The notes under the pieces were generated by a model. The model made no database searches and was not told the origin of the DNA. It was given only the letters and a program-made list of their open reading frames with translations. DNA of 64,000 nucleotides from Kribbella sp. ALI-6-A (lineage in GTDB: Bacteria > Actinomycetota > Actinomycetes > Propionibacteriales > Kribbellaceae), in the NCBI RefSeq assembly GCF_001984195.1, contig NZ_MTQN01000010.1, positions 682,001 to 746,000 of the forward strand. Reading direction: 5' to 3'. Of the stretch, positions 61,177-64,000 are shown piece by piece. How positions within the stretch are numbered: position 1 is the stretch's first letter; each line of letters begins with the position of its first letter. The position numbers and the translations under genes were made by a program.

Positions 61177-62469
61177 TCAGCTACCGGTGCCGATCGACGA
61201 AGCCTTGGTCTGGATCGCCTTCGCGGTCTCGGCGGGGGACTGACCGGCCTTGGCCATCTTCTCGACCTCGGTGTCGAACGCGGCCGCCACCTGCTCCCAG
61301 GTCACGACGGACGGCGGCGCCTTCGCGGTCTCCAGTTGCTTGCCGAACACCGGCAGCAGCGGGTCGCCGGCGATGCTCGGGTCCTGCCAGGCGGCCTGCA
61401 CGGCGGGCAGGTCGGTGGACAGCTTGAACCAGGTCGCCTGCGTCTTGGCGTCGGACAGCCACTTGACCAGCTTCCAGGCGCTGTCCTTGTTCTTGCTCGC
61501 CTTGAACACGACGAAGTTGCTGCCGCCGACGAACGACGTGGAGGTCTTGTTCTTCGGCAGCTCGAACACGCCGATGTTCGACTTGATCTTCTCGCCGCCG
61601 AGCTTGGCGATCGACCCGGCCATCCACGGCCCGGAGATGAACATCGGTACCTGGCCGCTGACGAACTGCGCTTCGGTCTGGTTCGGCGGCAGGTCGGTGC
61701 CGGCCAGCTTCTCGGTGAAGAAGGACTGGTAGTACTTCAGTCCTTCCTGCATCTCCGGGGTGTCGAAGGTGAACTCCTTCTCGTCGTCGGTGGTGATGTT
61801 CGCACCGGCCGACCAGGCGAACGGCATCACCGTCTGCCAGGAGCCCTGACCACCGGGCTGCAGGTTGATGCCGTACTTCGCGCCGGCCTTGTCCTGCATC
61901 GCCTTGGCCATCGCCTTCAGGCCGTCCCAGTCGGTCGGCGGCGTGGTGATGCCTGCCTTGGCGGCCAGGTCCTTGCGGTAGTAGACGACCCGCGTCTCGA
62001 CGTACCAGGGCACGCCGTAGCTGACGTCCTTCACCTTGGTGGTGTCCAGCGCGCCGGGGTAGAAGCTGCCGGTGTCGATCCCGGCCGGCGTCGGGTCGAG
62101 CGCGTCCAGATCGGCGAACTCGCCCATCCAGGTGGTGCCGACCATCGCGGCGTCCGGCAGCGACTGCGCCGTGATCGCGGTGGTGAACTTGTTGTGCGCG
62201 GCGTCCCAGGGGATCGGCGTCACCGTCACCTTGGTGCCGGGATTGGCGGCCTCGAACTCCTTGGTCAGCTTGGGCAGGTTCTCGCCCTCGGTGCCCATCG
62301 CCCAGACGGTCAGGTTCCCGGTGGCCGGGTCGCTGCCGATGCTGGTGGTCGCCTGCGGTGCGGCCTCGGGGGTGTCCTCGGACCGGCCGCAGCCGGACAG
62401 GGCCAGTGCCGCGGCGGTGAGTACGGCGCCGCCGGTCACCAGCCGGCTGCGGGTGCTCTGGGTGATCAT
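61177..62469 (-). CDS. Extracellular sugar-binding lipoprotein of the ABC importer
   Basis: The 430-residue product has a lipoprotein signal with the lipobox LSGC (Cys27). The mature part is a type 1 solute-binding protein of the CUT1 family, with segments such as VWAMGTEGENLPKL, GVPWYVETRVVYYRKD and FVGGSNFVVFK. It captures the oligosaccharide outside the membrane. Its ATG overlaps the LacI stop by 4 bp, placing the regulator as first gene of the operon. Confidence 0.95.
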   Translation of the reverse strand: MITQSTRSRLVTGGAVLTAAALALSGCGRSEDTPEAAPQATTSIGSDPATGNLTVWAMGTEGENLPKLTKEFEAANPGTKVTVTPIPWDAAHNKFTTAITAQSLPDAAMVGTTWMGEFADLDALDPTPAGIDTGSFYPGALDTTKVKDVSYGVPWYVETRVVYYRKDLAAKAGITTPPTDWDGLKAMAKAMQDKAGAKYGINLQPGGQGSWQTVMPFAWSAGANITTDDEKEFTFDTPEMQEGLKYYQSFFTEKLAGTDLPPNQTEAQFVSGQVPMFISGPWMAGSIAKLGGEKIKSNIGVFELPKNKTSTSFVGGSNFVVFKASKNKDSAWKLVKWLSDAKTQATWFKLSTDLPAVQAAWQDPSIAGDPLLPVFGKQLETAKAPPSVVTWEQVAAAFDTEVEKMAKAGQSPAETAKAIQTKASSIGTGS

Positions 62470-63587
62470 GCTCGTCTCCTCAGTCGGTTACTGCTGTCCG
62501 TGCCGTCCCCCGGGTGCGTGCCGCAACTCGCGCGCAGCACGAGCTCTGTGGGTAGTACGTCGTTGCGCGCGCGGGTGCGTTCCCCGGTCACGCGTTCGTG
62601 CAGTCGTGACGCGGCCAGCCGGCCGAGCTCGGCCATCGGCTGCCGCACGGTCGTCAGCCCCGGGGACACGTACCGCGCGGCCATCACGTCGTCCCACCCC
62701 GTCACCACGACCTCGGCCGGTACGCCGACGCCGCCGTCCCGCAGCGTCTGGACGACCGCGAGCGCCAACTCGTCGTTGGCGCAGACCAGTCCGTCGGGCA
62801 TTCGCCCGCTCTCGCGCCGGGGCCCGCTCCCGCTGCCGGTAGCCGTCCGGGCCTTCGTCCCCGTGCCGCCTGAAGTTGCTGCGAGCAACTTCGTTGCCAG
62901 GCCGGCGCCGGCTGCTTCGGTCAGTGGCACGCGCTCGGGCTCCGGGACCTCCAGCTCGCGGGCTCGCAGCGCCTTCGCGAAGCCCGCGTAGCGCTCGGAC
63001 ACGTCGTACGAGCTGGCCGGATCGCCGACGAACAGCAGGTCCTGCCGCCCGTGGTCGAGCAGCCGGGTGGTCAGCCGCTCGGCGCTCGCCGCGCTTTCGG
63101 TCCGGACCGAGTCGCAGCCGGTCACCGGCGGGTGCGCGACCAGGACCACCGGCACCTTGGCGCGGCGCAGGTCCTGGATCGCGTCCAGCCCGAGCGCGTT
63201 GCCGTGGACAACGATTCCGTCCACCCGGCCGGCCAGGTCGCGCACGGTCCGTTGGGGCTCAGGATTTCCGTGTGTGACGGTCAGGATCACGCTCTGCCCG
63301 TGCTCGCCGGCCCATCGCTCGTATCCCATCAGCAGGTCGCCGTAGAACGGGCCGGCCAGATCGGGCAGGACGAGACCGTGCGCCTCGTGACGTTGCACCG
63401 CGAGGCTCCGGGCAGCTCGCAGCGGTACGTAGTTCAGTTCCTGCGCGGCCTGGTCCACGCGGGCTCTCGCCTTCGCCGACACCGGTCCGGTGCCTTGCAG
63501 GACGCGCGAAACCGTGGCGATCGACAACTGCGCGTGCGCGGCGACGTCGTAGATCGTCGGCGGCCTGCCGGTCGGGCCGGACGGCAT
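62466..63587 (-). CDS. LacI-family transcriptional regulator
   Basis: The 373-residue product has the LacI DNA-binding head (YDVAAHAQLSIATVSRVL) with hinge helix, then a periplasmic-binding-like effector domain (LVLPDLAGPFYGDLLMGYE, VTGWDDVMAARYV). A Gly/Ser/Thr/Arg-rich insert (about residues 235-265) interrupts the effector domain; it looks like a low-complexity surface loop. It probably represses its own sugar operon until a ligand from the imported glycan is present. A LacI-type operator lies just upstream. Confidence 0.93.
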   Translation of the reverse strand: MPSGPTGRPPTIYDVAAHAQLSIATVSRVLQGTGPVSAKARARVDQAAQELNYVPLRAARSLAVQRHEAHGLVLPDLAGPFYGDLLMGYERWAGEHGQSVILTVTHGNPEPQRTVRDLAGRVDGIVVHGNALGLDAIQDLRRAKVPVVLVAHPPVTGCDSVRTESAASAERLTTRLLDHGRQDLLFVGDPASSYDVSERYAGFAKALRARELEVPEPERVPLTEAAGAGLATKLLAATSGGTGTKARTATGSGSGPRRESGRMPDGLVCANDELALAVVQTLRDGGVGVPAEVVVTGWDDVMAARYVSPGLTTVRQPMAELGRLAASRLHERVTGERTRARNDVLPTELVLRASCGTHPGDGTDSSNRLRRRA

Positions 63588-63609
63588 CGCGAGCCTCCTT
63601 CGGCGAAAG

Positions 63610-63623
63610 TGGAAGCGCTTACA
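63610..63623. promoter_or_regulatory. LacI-type operator
   Basis: TGGAAGCGCTTACA, whose core AAGCGCTT is a perfect palindrome with the central CpG typical of LacI-family operators, lies 23 bp upstream of the lacI-like ATG. Weak flanking symmetry (CGAAA and TTTCG) extends it. Autoregulation of the operon is expected. Confidence 0.8.
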
Positions 63624-63702
63624 GTTTTCGACCCTGCCCTGTGACGGGGCGGTTGGTCAAGGGTTCGCGGCCGCTGGATTCGTGGTCTGAGACGATGGAT
63701 CG

Positions 63703-64000
63703 GTGACCATACACGCAGAGTCAGCGGAGCGGAAGGACCAGCTCTGGCTGGTCCGGCACGGCGAGACCGAGTGGAGCAAGTCGGGCCGGCACACGTCCAC
63801 GACCGACCTGCCGCTGACCGCGGAGGGTGAGCGGATCGCCGGCGAACTGCGCGAGCGGTTGGCCGGCCACGACTTCGACCTGGTGCTGACCAGCCCACGG
63901 CAACGCGCCCGGCGGACGGCGGAACTGGCGGGCTTCGCGAACGCCGAGGTCGACGACGACCTGGTCGAATGGGACTACGGCGACTACGAAGGCATCACCA
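63703..64000 (+). CDS. Histidine phosphatase family protein, truncated by window end
   Basis: A GTG at 63703 opens a frame that runs out of the window (99 codons). The N-terminal LWLVRHGETEWSKSGRHTSTTD is the phosphoglycerate-mutase-like RHG signature, with the phospho-accepting His. LTSPRQRARRTAELAG and EWDYGDYEG are conserved second-shell segments. Such phosphatases act on sugar or small phosphates. The C-terminal part and the second catalytic His are not in the window. Confidence 0.93.
   Translation, partial: MTIHAESAERKDQLWLVRHGETEWSKSGRHTSTTDLPLTAEGERIAGELRERLAGHDFDLVLTSPRQRARRTAELAGFANAEVDDDLVEWDYGDYEGIT

Overview
The window is about 64 kb of very GC-rich, densely coded DNA. GTG and TTG starts are frequent, there are ECF/SigE-type sigma factors, ArsR-like DUF5937 regulators, a SARP/AfsR-like regulator and an arg cluster in actinobacterial order. 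This fits the chromosome of a soil actinomycete. A Kribbella-like member of the Propionibacteriales is my best guess, but that is inference from gene content and not a database match. I see no tRNA, rRNA, CRISPR array, transposase, integrase or prophage module.

Layout. 1-3408: the end of a PHP metallohydrolase, a small unknown gene, and a 764-residue protein that appears to carry an ADP-ribosyltransferase-like core and a nucleotidyltransferase-like domain. 3435-9348: a VKOR-type disulfide enzyme, then pheS-pheT with a gamma-glutamyltransferase-family gene coupled to it. 9451-18731: an envelope block with a GT2 glycosyltransferase, a polytopic GT-C-like protein, and a 1951-residue cell-wall protein with 14 CshA-like repeats and an LPDTG sortase signal. 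18777-21669: a GNAT, an alpha/beta hydrolase, and an ECF41-type sigma factor with its CMD/AhpD-like partner. 21816-29158: argC-J-B-D-F-R-H, with stop/start overlaps through argR, followed by an alkyladenine DNA glycosylase.

29907-41377: a secreted cyclophilin and a GH92 mannosidase-like enzyme, a double GNAT, Mrp, DUF1003 and an MgtE-N/CBS protein, an SigE-family sigma factor with an anti-sigma-like membrane protein, and a TrmB/LuxR-like regulator. 42097-56040: a CoA-ester lyase, a second secreted cyclophilin, a membrane Ser/Thr kinase, an acyl-CoA dehydrogenase, three DUF5937 ArsR-like paralogues, CorA with a 17M-like membrane protein, a large SARP/NB-ARC/TPR regulator and a MaoC hydratase.

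56042-63587 is a complete glycan-uptake operon read leftwards: LacI, lipoprotein binding protein, two permeases, a Tat-exported glycoamylase-family enzyme and a GH39-like hydrolase. No ATPase gene is present, so a shared MsiK-type ATPase is expected elsewhere. The window ends inside a histidine phosphatase gene.

The least explained objects are the 764-residue ART/NTase protein, the alternating A/B repeat architecture of the cell-wall protein, the ECF41 unit with a matching self-promoter, and the cluster of three DUF5937 regulators, one overlapping a SARP gene.
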